A stretch of 64,000 nucleotides of DNA from Spirosoma sp. SC4-14 (GCF_037201965.1 NZ_CP147518.1:4457001-4521000), one strand, 5' to 3'. Shown: positions 38,901 to 46,967, counted from the stretch's first letter. Notes: generated by a model not told the origin, from the sequence alone. Numbers and translations: made by a program.

Positions 38901-39208
38901 GCATCGCTATTCGGCACGTCAATTTTATAGCGACCCTCAGAGTCGGTAACCGTACCGCGTTGAGTACCTTTCACAACAATACTCACACCCGGTAAAACAG
39001 CATTATTTTCATCCGTAACCCGGCCAGCAATCGACCGATCAAAAGCAATGCGCGTAGAAAAGGTAAAGCGGTTTGCCGGAGCGGCTTTCCGATCTGTGAC
39101 CGTAGTGGCAAAAGCGAACGTAGTGCAGAAAATAAGTAAAAGGTTGGGCATGAGACATGATCTCACTATCCTCGCAGACAAAGCCTGCGGGCGTAAACGT
39201 TTTTGCAT
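35966..39208 (-). CDS. SusC-like TonB-dependent outer-membrane transporter (fructan-type locus)
   Basis: The product is 1080 residues. There is a signal peptide, a carboxypeptidase-regulatory-like domain (AGRVTDENNAVLPGVSIVVK), the TonB box (VLDEIVVIGYGTTKKSDLTG), a plug with NNPLYVVDGVMLPQ and VLKDASSTAIYGARGANGVI, and the barrel ending MVGLQIGL. It has no STN domain, so it is not controlled through a sigma/FecR pair; the nearby hybrid regulator is the expected activator. Upstream (39253-39323) a TAGAAAT motif recurs three times. Length is usual for the family. Confidence 0.96.
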   Translation of the reverse strand: MQKRLRPQALSARIVRSCLMPNLLLIFCTTFAFATTVTDRKAAPANRFTFSTRIAFDRSIAGRVTDENNAVLPGVSIVVKGTQRGTVTDSEGRYKIDVPNSDATLVFSFVGYLPQEVRVGAQATIDISLKADSKVLDEIVVIGYGTTKKSDLTGAVASVKEAQLQERPAPSLNQALSGRMPGVQVNTNSGRPGGRTTIRIRGFSSINSSNNPLYVVDGVMLPQSTGNQFSSPIDYINPNDIVSVEVLKDASSTAIYGARGANGVILVQTKKGKAGEGRVTYDANFSVNTIGPNRPQVLNAKEYLAVEDLAYANMAKYDPVGWAAGKWSYLDPKVRRAAFSAAHPGIFDANLNPLYDTDWMKEATQNKLSQNHQLNFSGGNERTQYSLSVGYRNDQGLIKTSYLKRYSGRFTIDDQVKKWLKIGGTLSYNNQSENIVDQNDAVARQIVEDFPFLPVKYADGSYANNRDYPYAEGTMSSVHRLMDRRYILNTQTTIGSLFTNLNLAKGLEMRTVLGVNIQTQENDQSSTRTLEIGANGTASTSNRKESFWSLENYLTYNKQFGADHSFTGLLGISWQETNIFSMSASVRNFATDYFGYNNLGAGSTLPTVGSDASRFAFNSYFGRINYGYKDRYLLTVTGRADGSSKFGENHKFAFFPSAALAWRVTEENFLKGNPVISNLKVRTSFGLTGNSEIPPYTSLSLLSSNYATIYNDAKVTGTGISRLANPDLRWEKTAQSDVGLEIGLFKGRVNLEADYYYRKTTDMLLDAPVPRTSGYATIRRNVGSMQNYGFEFGLNTVNIDRGGFQWSTTFNISFNRNKVLSLATPSDIFGVGGPNFTNQTNIIRVGQPVGSFWGLTRLGTWSEAEREEAAKFTSYRNGLTILPGDIKYLDVNGDHAITDADRSIIGNGSPKSWGAMTNTFRYHNLDLTLELQFSYGNDVLLMNLHPSEDRQALANSYKSVLNAWTPTNQNTPIAEIRDTRAGYVTNVDSHWVKDGSFLRGKNLLLGYTFTPEVLNKIKVNRLRVYATVQNFFLAVHDKIIGDPEVTPTNQGNDSSAFSQGEIWHNYPKPTTYMVGLQIGL

Positions 39209-39252
39209 AACGATTACTACCGCCCTAAAGCGGCATGTTTAGGTTTGAACAA

Positions 39253-39323
39253 TAGAAATAGCAGAATAGGGCCCTAACCTCTTGCTAGAAATACTTATTT
39301 CTCAGTAACTACTCGTTAGAAAT
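39253..39323. promoter_or_regulatory. three TAGAAAT repeats and a palindrome, candidate regulator site
   Basis: TAGAAAT lies at 39253, 39286 and 39317, spaced 33 and 31 bp (about three helical turns). The middle copy is part of a perfect palindrome AGAAATA-ct-TATTTCT (39287-39302). The site is 45-115 bp upstream of the SusC start, where an AraC-type output domain would bind. Confidence 0.4.
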
Positions 39324-39748
39324 TAAAAAAATTTAAGAAATTTTTAAGCTTTTATTAATAATACAAAAAACTATATATCCATATATCTGACAATCAACAT
39401 ACTATCGGAATACAAGTAAACGTTTTATCCTATCTGTAAATTAAATTAACCTTATTTGCCTTAGCTATAACCTAATTATTCAAAAGTTTAGCTGTATATC
39501 TGTTTATCAATATGCCTATAAAGGCGTCTTTATCATTTGGAAGTACCTCAGAATCCTAGGCAGGACTTTTGCTTAGCGTTGTGCCAGCGTATGATGCGCT
39601 GTGGTTTGTTTTTTATGGGCTATAGAGTCGTGGCAAGGCGCTAAGCGAAACCCTGGTAAGCATATTCTGGCAGTCCAGGTAAGGTTTCTTCCTGAAACTT
39701 GTCTGCGTTAATGATTTGTCGGCAACAAGTATCGTTGTGTCATCAACA

Positions 39749-39776
39749 AAAAACCCCGACGCTGGCCGGGGTTTTC
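39749..39776 (-). terminator. terminator of the kdu operon
   Basis: AAAACCCCG pairs with CGGGGTTTT around ACGCTGGC, 22 bp past the kduD stop; on the minus strand it is followed by TTTTTTG. Confidence 0.85.
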
Positions 39777-39797
39777 ATGATTACAAAGCCGATTGGC

Positions 39798-40571
39798 TCA
39801 TCGACCCATCCAGCCTCCATCGACCGTAAGAATCGTACCATGCACATAATCGGAAGCCGACGAAGCCAGGAAGACCGCTGGCCCTTTAAAATCGTCGGGC
39901 TCGCCCCACCGACCGGCTGGAATACGGTCGAGAATGGCTTTACTCCGAACCGGATCGTTCCGTAAGGCTTCCGTATTATCGGTCGAAATATAGCCCGGAG
40001 CAATGGCATTTACGTTGACCCCTTTAGAGGCCCATTCGTTTGCAAACGCTTTAACCAGGCTACCAACAGCGCCTTTGCTGGCAGCATAACCCGGCACATT
40101 GACGCCCCCCTGAAACGTAAGCAGCGACGCGGTAAAAATAACTTTCCCCCTCCCCCGTTCAAGCATATCTCTGCCAATGTCGCGGGTCAGAATAAACTGT
40201 GCCGTCTGATTAATGGCAATCACCTCATCCCAGTATTCGTCAGGATGTTCGGCAGCCGGTTTGCGAAGAATCGTTCCGGCGTTATTAATCAGAATATCAA
40301 TAACGGGGTGGTCTTTTTTAACCTGCTCAAGAAATGCATAAATAGCCTCCCGTTTACCAAAATCGGCCTGGTAGGCATAGAATTTACGTCCGCGCTGTTC
40401 AACAGCTTCTGCAACGGCACTCCCCGTTGGCTCAAGATTGGCCGAAACACCAATAATATCAGCACCTGCTTCGGCCAGAGCCTCAGCCATTGCCTTACCA
40501 ATACCGCGTTTGCAACCCGTAACCAGTGCCAGTTTCCTGGCAAGTGAAAAAGAATCAGTAACTATGCTCAT
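39798..40571 (-). CDS. kduD: 2-dehydro-3-deoxy-D-gluconate 5-dehydrogenase (KduD-type SDR)
   Basis: The product is 257 residues of classical short-chain dehydrogenase: cofactor motif VTGCKRGIGKAMA, NNAG, catalytic Ser in FTASLLTFQGG and Tyr-x3-Lys in PGYAASKGA. Sequence signatures such as SLARKLALVTGCKRGIGK, RKPAAEHPDEYWDEVIAINQ and the ending TVDGGWMGR are those of KduD rather than a generic SDR. It reduces 5-dehydro-4-deoxy-glucuronate-derived ketosugars to 2-keto-3-deoxygluconate. KduI, which makes its substrate, is encoded two genes upstream in the same operon. Confidence 0.9.
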   Translation of the reverse strand: MSIVTDSFSLARKLALVTGCKRGIGKAMAEALAEAGADIIGVSANLEPTGSAVAEAVEQRGRKFYAYQADFGKREAIYAFLEQVKKDHPVIDILINNAGTILRKPAAEHPDEYWDEVIAINQTAQFILTRDIGRDMLERGRGKVIFTASLLTFQGGVNVPGYAASKGAVGSLVKAFANEWASKGVNVNAIAPGYISTDNTEALRNDPVRSKAILDRIPAGRWGEPDDFKGPAVFLASSASDYVHGTILTVDGGWMGR

Positions 40572-40579
40572 AAAAAATA

Positions 40580-40668
40580 GTTGGTTTGGGTAGTTGGGTT
40601 TATGGTTTACGGTTGCGCTGCCTTAGTATGGTGTATGCTAATAAGCAGCGCAACCGTAAACCGAATAC
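40580..40668. repeat. 7-bp-period palindrome (DUF4861-kduD gap)
   Basis: Perfect 18-bp arms at 40604-40621 and 40645-40662 (left arm ggtttacggttgcgctgc) enclose a 23-base loop. The left arm is preceded by 7-bp words ending in ggt (tagttgggt, ttatggt, ttacggt). The stem end and loop resemble those at 13801 and 19031. Confidence 0.9.
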
Positions 40669-41790
40669 CTATTTCCCTACCGTCACCATGGGAGGAGTTT
40701 TCAATTGATCGGCGAATTGGTGCAGGTAGGCGAACCAGTCATCGCCCGATGTAATACGTCCGGCTTTGTCCCAGGCCCCGCCCGAATAGTAAATAATAGT
40801 GTTTCCGGATTTCACACTAAGTTTAGCCAGTCCATGCTGATATTTTCGCTGCATCGATACGGGAGTAGCAGGAAAAATACAACCAACGCCAATAGTGCCA
40901 TCGTCGCCGTGTTTCGGCTCCCAGTAGCCCAGAATCCCCTTCGTTTCATTAAGCAGCAGCGGGCTGGCCTCCGGGCGAAGGGTTATCCCGGCAACCATAG
41001 GCAACGCTTTATCCGACGTATGGGCAATACTGACCTGCACCTTACTTAGTTGCGAACCGGCATCCAGCGACACCGTTCGGGTTTCGTTTACCGTGATGCC
41101 ATTGAATGTATACGGATCGAATTTAACCCGGAAAGTCGACCGAAGTGGGCCATTATCCAGAATCTCCCACGAACGGTAATTGTGAATAAACTGAATTGAA
41201 TCGTTCAGAAAAACGCCAATATCGCCCGCCCCCAGGGTTAGCCCGACATGATAATAATCGAGCCCTTCGCCGTGGTCTTTGTGGTAATCATTCTGTTTAT
41301 ACCACTTATTCAGAATCAGCGCATTCGTACGTTTCGCCCAGATGTCGGAACCGTAGGCATTATCGGGGCGGCCATTCAGCGCTGCTCCGTAGATACGAAA
41401 GGCCACCCGATCGTTCTCCCAGGCAAAATCGTCGTATCGTTCGGGAACATAGCGGCAGTAGGTTTTCGATTCCACATTAGCGGGCTGGCCTTTCTGAAGG
41501 GTTAACACAATACGCTGTCTGGGTTCCAGAGAAACCTGTACCAGCAGATTCTGTATGGTCTTATGGCCACGATGTTCAAGCTGATACGCTACTTCATTCG
41601 CTCCCTGCAAAACCTGCAAATGCGCCGTATCGACCTGCGGATAGGCTTTTATAACAGTTGCCCACGGTATCTCTACAACCGTTTGCCGGAGTGAAACCGA
41701 ACTTGGGTTTCGGATAGTCAGTGTTGTGCTCTGACCAACTACCATCCCCGACAAAGCAATCAAAATGGCTACTAGAAATAAACTTCTCAT
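40669..41790 (-). CDS. secreted DUF4861-domain protein
   Basis: The product is 373 residues with a signal peptide (LFLVAILIALSGMVVGQS). The rest is a single large beta-rich domain; YDDFAWENDRVAFRIYGAAL and the aromatic cluster near GLDYYHVGLTLGAGDIG are what I associate with DUF4861, a family found with uronate and pectin utilisation genes. The biochemical role is not established. Its ATG follows the kduI stop after one base (TAA-g-ATG), so the two are translationally coupled. That makes a role in processing or binding uronate-containing oligosaccharides likely. Confidence 0.75.
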   Translation of the reverse strand: MRSLFLVAILIALSGMVVGQSTTLTIRNPSSVSLRQTVVEIPWATVIKAYPQVDTAHLQVLQGANEVAYQLEHRGHKTIQNLLVQVSLEPRQRIVLTLQKGQPANVESKTYCRYVPERYDDFAWENDRVAFRIYGAALNGRPDNAYGSDIWAKRTNALILNKWYKQNDYHKDHGEGLDYYHVGLTLGAGDIGVFLNDSIQFIHNYRSWEILDNGPLRSTFRVKFDPYTFNGITVNETRTVSLDAGSQLSKVQVSIAHTSDKALPMVAGITLRPEASPLLLNETKGILGYWEPKHGDDGTIGVGCIFPATPVSMQRKYQHGLAKLSVKSGNTIIYYSGGAWDKAGRITSGDDWFAYLHQFADQLKTPPMVTVGK

Positions 41791-41791
41791 C

Positions 41792-42676
41792 TTATTTTAA
41801 ATCGGTAATCGCACAGAAATCCATATCGCCATAGTCGAGGTTTTCACCGGCCATTCCCCATATAAATGTATAGCTGGACGTACCAGCCCCGGAATGAATC
41901 GACCAGTTGGGCGATATAACAGCCTGTTCGTTCTGCATCCAGATATGGCGGGTTTCCTGCGGTTGTCCCATAAAATGACAGACCGACTGACCGTCGGGCA
42001 CTTCAAAATAGAAGTACACCTCCATGCGTCGGTCGTGTGTATGCGCGGGCATTGTGTTCCAGACACTACCGGTTTTCAGTTCGGTCATACCCATCTGTAG
42101 CTGACAGGTTGGCAATATACTATTAACCAGCAGTTTATTGATGACACGATGATTGGCCGTTTCAAGGCTTCCTAACTCAACAACTTCGGCATCTGTCCGT
42201 GCTACTTTACGGGTTGGATAAGGCTTATGGGCTGGGGTTGAGTTCAGGTAGAATCGGGCGGGTGCGGTGGCATCGTGCGAACTAAACTGTACTTTTTTTA
42301 TACCCCGGCCAATATACAAAGCCTCTTTGAAGTCAAGATCGATTGAATCACCATCAACCACAACCCGGCCAGAGCCCCCCACATTGATGATGCCCAGTTC
42401 GCGACGTTCCAGAAAATAATCAGCCCTAAGCTGATCGGGCACCGATAGTGTAGCGGGGCCTTCAACCGGCATAATCCCTCCCGTGAGGTAGCGGTCGAAA
42501 AATGACAGCACCCACCGAAACTGATCGGCTACGAATAGATTTTCGATCAGGAAAGTTTGCCGAAGCTGTTCGGTAGTCATCCCCTTCACTTCATTGGGTG
42601 AGGTGGCGTATCGGCTTTCAAAAACCACCTCCCGGTCAGTTGGCTGTTCTGCTAGTGTTGTCCGTTCTGTTTGCAT
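41792..42676 (-). CDS. kduI: 5-keto-4-deoxyuronate isomerase
   Basis: The product is 294 residues, full length for KduI. It starts VFESRYATSPNEVKGMTTEQ and continues RYLTGGIMPVEGPATLSVPD. The cupin metal site is visible as NTMPAHTHDRRMEVYFYFEV (His, His, Glu) with a later His in WSIHSGAGTSSY. It isomerises 4-deoxy-5-threo-hexosulose uronate, released from unsaturated uronic acid oligosaccharides by lyases or unsaturated glucuronyl hydrolases, to the KduD substrate. It is the first gene of kduI-DUF4861-kduD. No lyase is present in this window. Confidence 0.93.
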   Translation of the reverse strand: MQTERTTLAEQPTDREVVFESRYATSPNEVKGMTTEQLRQTFLIENLFVADQFRWVLSFFDRYLTGGIMPVEGPATLSVPDQLRADYFLERRELGIINVGGSGRVVVDGDSIDLDFKEALYIGRGIKKVQFSSHDATAPARFYLNSTPAHKPYPTRKVARTDAEVVELGSLETANHRVINKLLVNSILPTCQLQMGMTELKTGSVWNTMPAHTHDRRMEVYFYFEVPDGQSVCHFMGQPQETRHIWMQNEQAVISPNWSIHSGAGTSSYTFIWGMAGENLDYGDMDFCAITDLK

Positions 42677-42940
42677 ACGTGTATTGATTGGCAGCCTCGG
42701 TAGTTGCCCGATCCTGGCATTACAGTCTCAGAATCGTTTTCTACAAGTGCGATTTCATAGAAGAATAGGCACTTATGTTTCAAAAATACTCTTTAGGTCT
42801 AAAATAAATGTCTTCCTGGCAATTCCGGTAACCCTGCCCTACTGTTGGGTTCGCAGTTCGATTTATCAGCTTAACCCGCTGTTTCGGTGGTTTCACCTTT
42901 TTTTTAACCTGAAAACCCTCCCAACTCGCTATCTTGGATT
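42677..42940. other. divergent intergenic region
   Basis: The gap separates kduI (minus) from the LytS-type kinase (plus) and should hold both promoters. I see no palindrome or repeat that I can support. Confidence 0.35.
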
Positions 42941-43993
42941 ATGAATGTTCGTTTATCGTGGCGTCAGATTGCCGCCATTGCATCGCTCATTGTAGCCGTT
43001 CTGGTCAACCTCCCACTCATTACTCTAACAACCCATTCGCGCTGGGTGGCGGTGCCGGGTGTGCCCGATAGCAGTTTCACCTTCAGCCGTTTGTTTTTTC
43101 ATACCCTTTTTACCTTTTTCTTTATCGAACTGAACCGATATGTGCTGCCCAAAAAACTATATCGGTCGCGGATGAATCTCGTTGGCTGGTATGGCATCAA
43201 CTTTCTGCTCTACCTGTTTCTGGTTGGGCTGTTCGTCGTCGTTGTGTTATTCTGGTATTCCGAACGGCCTTTGCTGGTCATTATCACCTCCTATTTCCGT
43301 ACGTTTTTCGTCTGGATAACAGCCCTGGTTCTTGGTAACTTTCTGACCGTACTGCAGCAAAATCGGGCCATGCAGGCCGAGAACGAACAACTCAAACAAC
43401 AGAGCCTGCAAGCCCAGCTCGACGCACTAAAAGCCCAGCTCAACCCGCATTTCCTGTTCAATTCGCTCAATGCCCTTAGTTCGCTCATTCGCGAAGGCGG
43501 ACCAGCGAGCCAGCAGTACCTGACCAAACTCTCGCAGGTACTGCGCTATTCGTTACAGGTGCAGCAGCAAACACTTGTTCCGTTTGCCGAAGAAATGCAG
43601 TTTACCGCAGCCTATTCCTATCTGCTAACGATTCGCTTCGGCAGCAATCTCCGAATCGACAATGAACTTCCAGACCAGGCTCCGTGGCAGATTCCGCCTA
43701 TGTCGCTGCAACTGCTCATTGAAAATGCCGTTAAACACAACATTGTTTCGAACACTCGCCCGTTGACCATTCATCTGACAACCGATGGCGACAACAAGTA
43801 CATCGCCGTCAGCAATGTGAATCAACCCAAAACCGAACCCGCCGATGGCATGGGGAGCGGGTTAGCCAATCTGAACAGCCGATTTCAGTTGCTGACGGGT
43901 CAGTCGATCCAGCTTAGTCAAACCGATGGCGAGTTTTGCGTACGTCTACCCATTATCCCCCTTTCCAACCACGAGTTATCGAACCCTGCCTGA
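42941..43993 (+). CDS. LytS/YehU-type sensor histidine kinase
   Basis: The product is 350 residues. The N-terminal ~140 residues hold four membrane helices (IAAIASLIVAVLVNLPLITL; LFFHTLFTFFFIEL; LLYLFLVGLFVVVVLFW; FVWITALVLGNFLTVL), followed by a coiled-coil and a His_kinase domain with QLNPHFLFNSLNALSSLIRE (phospho-His) and a HATPase_c of short type (LLIENAVKHNI, GMGSGLANL). Bacteroidota kinases of this class pair with LytTR regulators, and one follows. The stimulus is unknown. Confidence 0.92.
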   Translation: MNVRLSWRQIAAIASLIVAVLVNLPLITLTTHSRWVAVPGVPDSSFTFSRLFFHTLFTFFFIELNRYVLPKKLYRSRMNLVGWYGINFLLYLFLVGLFVVVVLFWYSERPLLVIITSYFRTFFVWITALVLGNFLTVLQQNRAMQAENEQLKQQSLQAQLDALKAQLNPHFLFNSLNALSSLIREGGPASQQYLTKLSQVLRYSLQVQQQTLVPFAEEMQFTAAYSYLLTIRFGSNLRIDNELPDQAPWQIPPMSLQLLIENAVKHNIVSNTRPLTIHLTTDGDNKYIAVSNVNQPKTEPADGMGSGLANLNSRFQLLTGQSIQLSQTDGEFCVRLPIIPLSNHELSNPA

Positions 43994-44015
43994 TAACCGT
44001 AAACCAACCCGTACA

Positions 44016-44828
44016 ATGCGTGTATTGATTATTGAAGACGAACAGATGGCAGCAAATCACCTGACGGCCTTGCTTCGGGATATCGAACCATCGCTGACGG
44101 TGCTCGGCATTCTGGACAGTGTTGACGATGGTCGGCTACAGTGGCCCCACCTCCCGACACCCGATCTGATTTTTTCAGACATTCAACTGGCCGATGGCCT
44201 TTCGTTTTCGCTGCTGGAACAGGTACCTGTGCCCTGCCCCATTATTTTCACAACAGCCTACGACGACTATGCTATTCGGGCATTCAAGCTCAACAGCATC
44301 GACTACCTGCTCAAACCCATCGAAGCCGAAGCGCTAGCCGCCAGCTTACACAAATACCGTTCGCTGGCCCGCCCGGCCACCACCGATCTGGTCCGACAGA
44401 TGCAAACGCTCCTGAGTAGTCAGGCTTTTCTGACGCAAACGTATCGGCAAAGCTTTCTCATTCAGTTTCGGGATAAGCTACTGCCCATTAAGGTGTCGGA
44501 CATTGCCTATTTTTCCATTGAGGGTGGTGTCGTTTCGGCCACTCTCGTTAACCGTGTGACGGACCACCGTGTGACGGACCACCGTGTGACGGTTCAGCCA
44601 ATCAGCTACCCAATTGATCTGAAACTGGAAGAGCTGGAAACACAGCTCGACCCCCAGCAGTTTTTTCGGGCCAATCGGCAGTTTGTGGTGTCGCGCAACA
44701 GCATCCGCGAAGCTGAGCTGTATTTCAACGGGCGGCTACAACTCAAGCTCCAACCCGAGCCTACAACGCCGGTTCTGATTAGCAAAGACCGTGCTCCGCA
44801 ATTCAAAAAATGGATGGAAGCCTTCTGA
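44016..44828 (+). CDS. LytTR-family response regulator
   Basis: The product is 270 residues from the ATG at 44016 (MRVLIIEDEQMAANHLTALL), 22 bp after the kinase stop; the frame upstream overlaps the kinase gene and was excluded. The receiver domain has the acidic pair in IIEDE and phospho-Asp in DLIFSDIQLADG, and a Lys in DYLLKPIEAEA. The C-terminal LytTR DNA-binding domain follows (LDPQQFFRANRQFVVSRNSI). In its first strands a 15-bp tandem repeat inserts VTDHRVTDHRVT. Confidence 0.93.
   Translation: MRVLIIEDEQMAANHLTALLRDIEPSLTVLGILDSVDDGRLQWPHLPTPDLIFSDIQLADGLSFSLLEQVPVPCPIIFTTAYDDYAIRAFKLNSIDYLLKPIEAEALAASLHKYRSLARPATTDLVRQMQTLLSSQAFLTQTYRQSFLIQFRDKLLPIKVSDIAYFSIEGGVVSATLVNRVTDHRVTDHRVTVQPISYPIDLKLEELETQLDPQQFFRANRQFVVSRNSIREAELYFNGRLQLKLQPEPTTPVLISKDRAPQFKKWMEAF
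44551..44592 (+). repeat. in-frame 15-bp tandem repeat in the LytTR domain
   Basis: accgtgtgacggacc occurs at 44551 and 44566 and its first 12 bases again at 44581, giving VTDHR repeats. The unit is a multiple of three, so length changes keep the frame. Confidence 0.9.
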
Positions 44829-44832
44829 CCGT

Positions 44833-45945
44833 ATGAAATCGACGCTACTCATACTTTTCACCTGCCTGACATATTTCACTGCCTCTGCCCAGCGGGGACG
44901 GCTCATGCAGCAGATGCTCGAACGGAGTTTCGAGCGAAATTCGGCCCCAACAACCGGCCCAACTCCCGATTATAGCAAGCTCTATTACTGGGCAGCCTCC
45001 CCCCACAAACACGATCCGGCCGACAGTATTCCGGCTTTTCTGAAATCGGAACAGCGCGATAGTACGGCCGATGTTTTTTTTATCCACCCAACAACTTTCG
45101 CCACCGGCATTCACTCCGAAGCCGATGCCAGCGAACCCTCTACTGAACGGGTCAATTTAATGACCGAACTGAAAACCTCGGCCTGGAATGCCGACCTGAG
45201 CGATACGGCGCTGAATCGCCTGACCGATCTACGCCCTATTTTATATCAGGCTTCGGTGTTTAACGGCAGTTGCCGGGTGTTTGCGCCACGGTATCGACAG
45301 GCCAGCCTGAAAGCGTTTTTTGTACGCAGTTCGCCCAGCGCACAAGCGGCTTTCGATCTGGCGTATAGCGATGTCAGAAAAGCCTTTCAGTATTATCTGG
45401 AACATGATAACCACGGTCGACCCATCGTCATTGCGTCGCACAGCCAGGGCAGTTTACACGCGATTCGGCTGTTGCAGGAGTTTTTTGATGGAAAACCATT
45501 GCAGCAGCAACTGGTATGCGCCTATATAGTCGGCTATCAGATTGAGAAAAAAGCCTTCCAGAAACTACCCATTGGCAATTCGCCAACCGCAACGGGCTGT
45601 GTAGTGGGCTGGCGGTCGTATCAGGAAGGGGAACGACCACGAGGCATTAATGCTGAAAATGGCAATTCGGTTTGTGTAAATCCGCTAACCTGGACAACCA
45701 GCAGCCAATGGGCCTCCCGCGAATTGCATCTGGGCGCGTTGCGACATTTCACGGAACTATTGCCGCATAGCATCAGCGCAGGTATTGAACCCGAGTTGGC
45801 CATTTTGTGGGTTCGTTTCCCCGACGGCATCGACGAACGCGCCAAACGGTTAAAAAACCTGCATGTGCTCGACTATAACCTGTTCTGGATGAACATCCGC
45901 ACAAATGTCCGCCAACGCATCGCTGCTTATCATAAAACAAAATAG
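44833..45945 (+). CDS. DUF3089-type secreted alpha/beta hydrolase
   Basis: The product is 370 residues from the ATG at 44833, just after the LytTR stop. It has a signal peptide (TLLILFTCLTYFTASAQ). YYWAASPHKHDPAD, TADVFFIHPTTFATG and a nucleophile elbow PIVIASHSQGSLHAIRLL match DUF3089, a family of alpha/beta-hydrolase-like proteins of unknown substrate. The C-terminal part keeps the family's NPLTWTTS-like motif. Tight coupling to the LytS/LytTR genes suggests that it belongs to their transcription unit. Confidence 0.88.
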   Translation: MKSTLLILFTCLTYFTASAQRGRLMQQMLERSFERNSAPTTGPTPDYSKLYYWAASPHKHDPADSIPAFLKSEQRDSTADVFFIHPTTFATGIHSEADASEPSTERVNLMTELKTSAWNADLSDTALNRLTDLRPILYQASVFNGSCRVFAPRYRQASLKAFFVRSSPSAQAAFDLAYSDVRKAFQYYLEHDNHGRPIVIASHSQGSLHAIRLLQEFFDGKPLQQQLVCAYIVGYQIEKKAFQKLPIGNSPTATGCVVGWRSYQEGERPRGINAENGNSVCVNPLTWTTSSQWASRELHLGALRHFTELLPHSISAGIEPELAILWVRFPDGIDERAKRLKNLHVLDYNLFWMNIRTNVRQRIAAYHKTK

Positions 45946-46142
45946 AGCCGCAAGTCGGGCAGCAACCGTGACTGACTTGTGGTGAAAGCCCCGACGAAAA
46001 TTCACCGTAACTTCAGGTTGTTTGAGTTGCCTATCTGCCACTTTCACGTTTGTTTTCCAGCGGTGCCTTCATCCAACGGCTAGGTTTGTATCGTCGCTTT
46101 TCGGCAAGCGTAATCCGATAAACAACAAACCAACACTTACGT

Positions 46143-46859
46143 ATGAAACGATTTTGGGCAATTGGCCTGACAACCCTAACTCTCAGTCTGGCCGCCTGCC
46201 AGAAAGACAACAATTCGCCTGCTCCTGACGATGCAACGGCCCGCATAGCCACAACCACAGGTGGTAAGCTCATGGTAGTAAGTCCCGACAAACTCCCCGA
46301 CGCAATCAAAACCTACATCCAGAATCAGTATGCCAGTGCCACCATCAGACAGGCGGGGAAAGGACCGCGAGGAAACTATGCTGTGCTGGTTGACCAGAAC
46401 GGCACCGAAACCGTCCTGTTTTTTAAAGCGGATGGTAGTTTCAAAACTGAGCATACATTGAAGGTAAAAAGCCTGGGTGCCTCAGCACTCCCAACACTGG
46501 CAAACACTTACATCCAGAAGCATTACCCGAATGCTGCCATCCGGCGGGTAGCACAGGGGCCACGTGGAAACTACGGTGTTCTCCTTCAATCCGGCAACAC
46601 CTACGAACTGCTGGTCTTCACGAAAAACGGGGTTTTTCTGAAACAGATCGACCGAGCATCGGGCGGTAAGTTGATTGAAACCAGCGAACTACCATCCGCC
46701 ATCACGACCTACATAACCAGCAACTATGCCGGTGCCACCATCAAACAGGCCGGACAAGGCCCCAAAGGCAACTACGGAATCGTGATTGAGATCGGCGGCA
46801 AACGCAAAGCGCTCATCTTCGATCAGACGGGTACCTTTTTAAAAGAAGTAAGTCGGTGA
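46143..46859 (+). CDS. lipoprotein with three PepSY-like repeats
   Basis: The product is 238 residues. The lipobox is LSLAAC. The mature part is three repeats of about 60 residues, each with LPxAIxTYIxxxYxxATIxxAxxGPxGNYxV then a hydrophobic strand ending FxxxGxF (starting near residues 46, 112 and 180). This is the PepSY-like DUF2874 fold found in Bacteroidota surface or periplasmic proteins and often linked to envelope control. It is followed by two small exported genes. No ligand can be inferred. Confidence 0.85.
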   Translation: MKRFWAIGLTTLTLSLAACQKDNNSPAPDDATARIATTTGGKLMVVSPDKLPDAIKTYIQNQYASATIRQAGKGPRGNYAVLVDQNGTETVLFFKADGSFKTEHTLKVKSLGASALPTLANTYIQKHYPNAAIRRVAQGPRGNYGVLLQSGNTYELLVFTKNGVFLKQIDRASGGKLIETSELPSAITTYITSNYAGATIKQAGQGPKGNYGIVIEIGGKRKALIFDQTGTFLKEVSR

Positions 46860-46873
46860 ATTAATTGCATTCG

Positions 46874-46966
46874 GCGTCATTAGTCATTGGATTCCTCTCT
46901 TGTATTAAAAAGCTAATGACTAATAACCAATGACAACTAACTAATGACCAATCAACAATCAATTAA
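46874..46966. repeat. 7-bp-period palindromic element before a small secreted gene
   Basis: Words gtcatta, gtcattg on the left and aatgact, aataacc, aatgaca, actaact, aatgacc, aatcaac, aatcaat on the right keep a 7-bp period over nine words. The arms are complementary (ttagtcattgg against ccaatgac and aatgactaa). The element reaches up to the next ATG at 46968. Confidence 0.85.
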
Positions 46967-46967
46967 C

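Larger units (their letters stand above)
39209..39797. other. AT-rich regulatory region upstream of susC
   Basis: This 589-bp gap, very AT-rich between 39280 and 39510, should carry the SusC promoter on the minus strand. It contains the TAGAAAT repeats and, at its right end, the kduD terminator. I see no gene in it. Confidence 0.5.

Noticed and set aside
43926..44015. Upstream extension of the LytTR regulator
   Set aside because: It overlaps the kinase gene and precedes the receiver's first strand; the ATG at 44016 gives the normal domain start.
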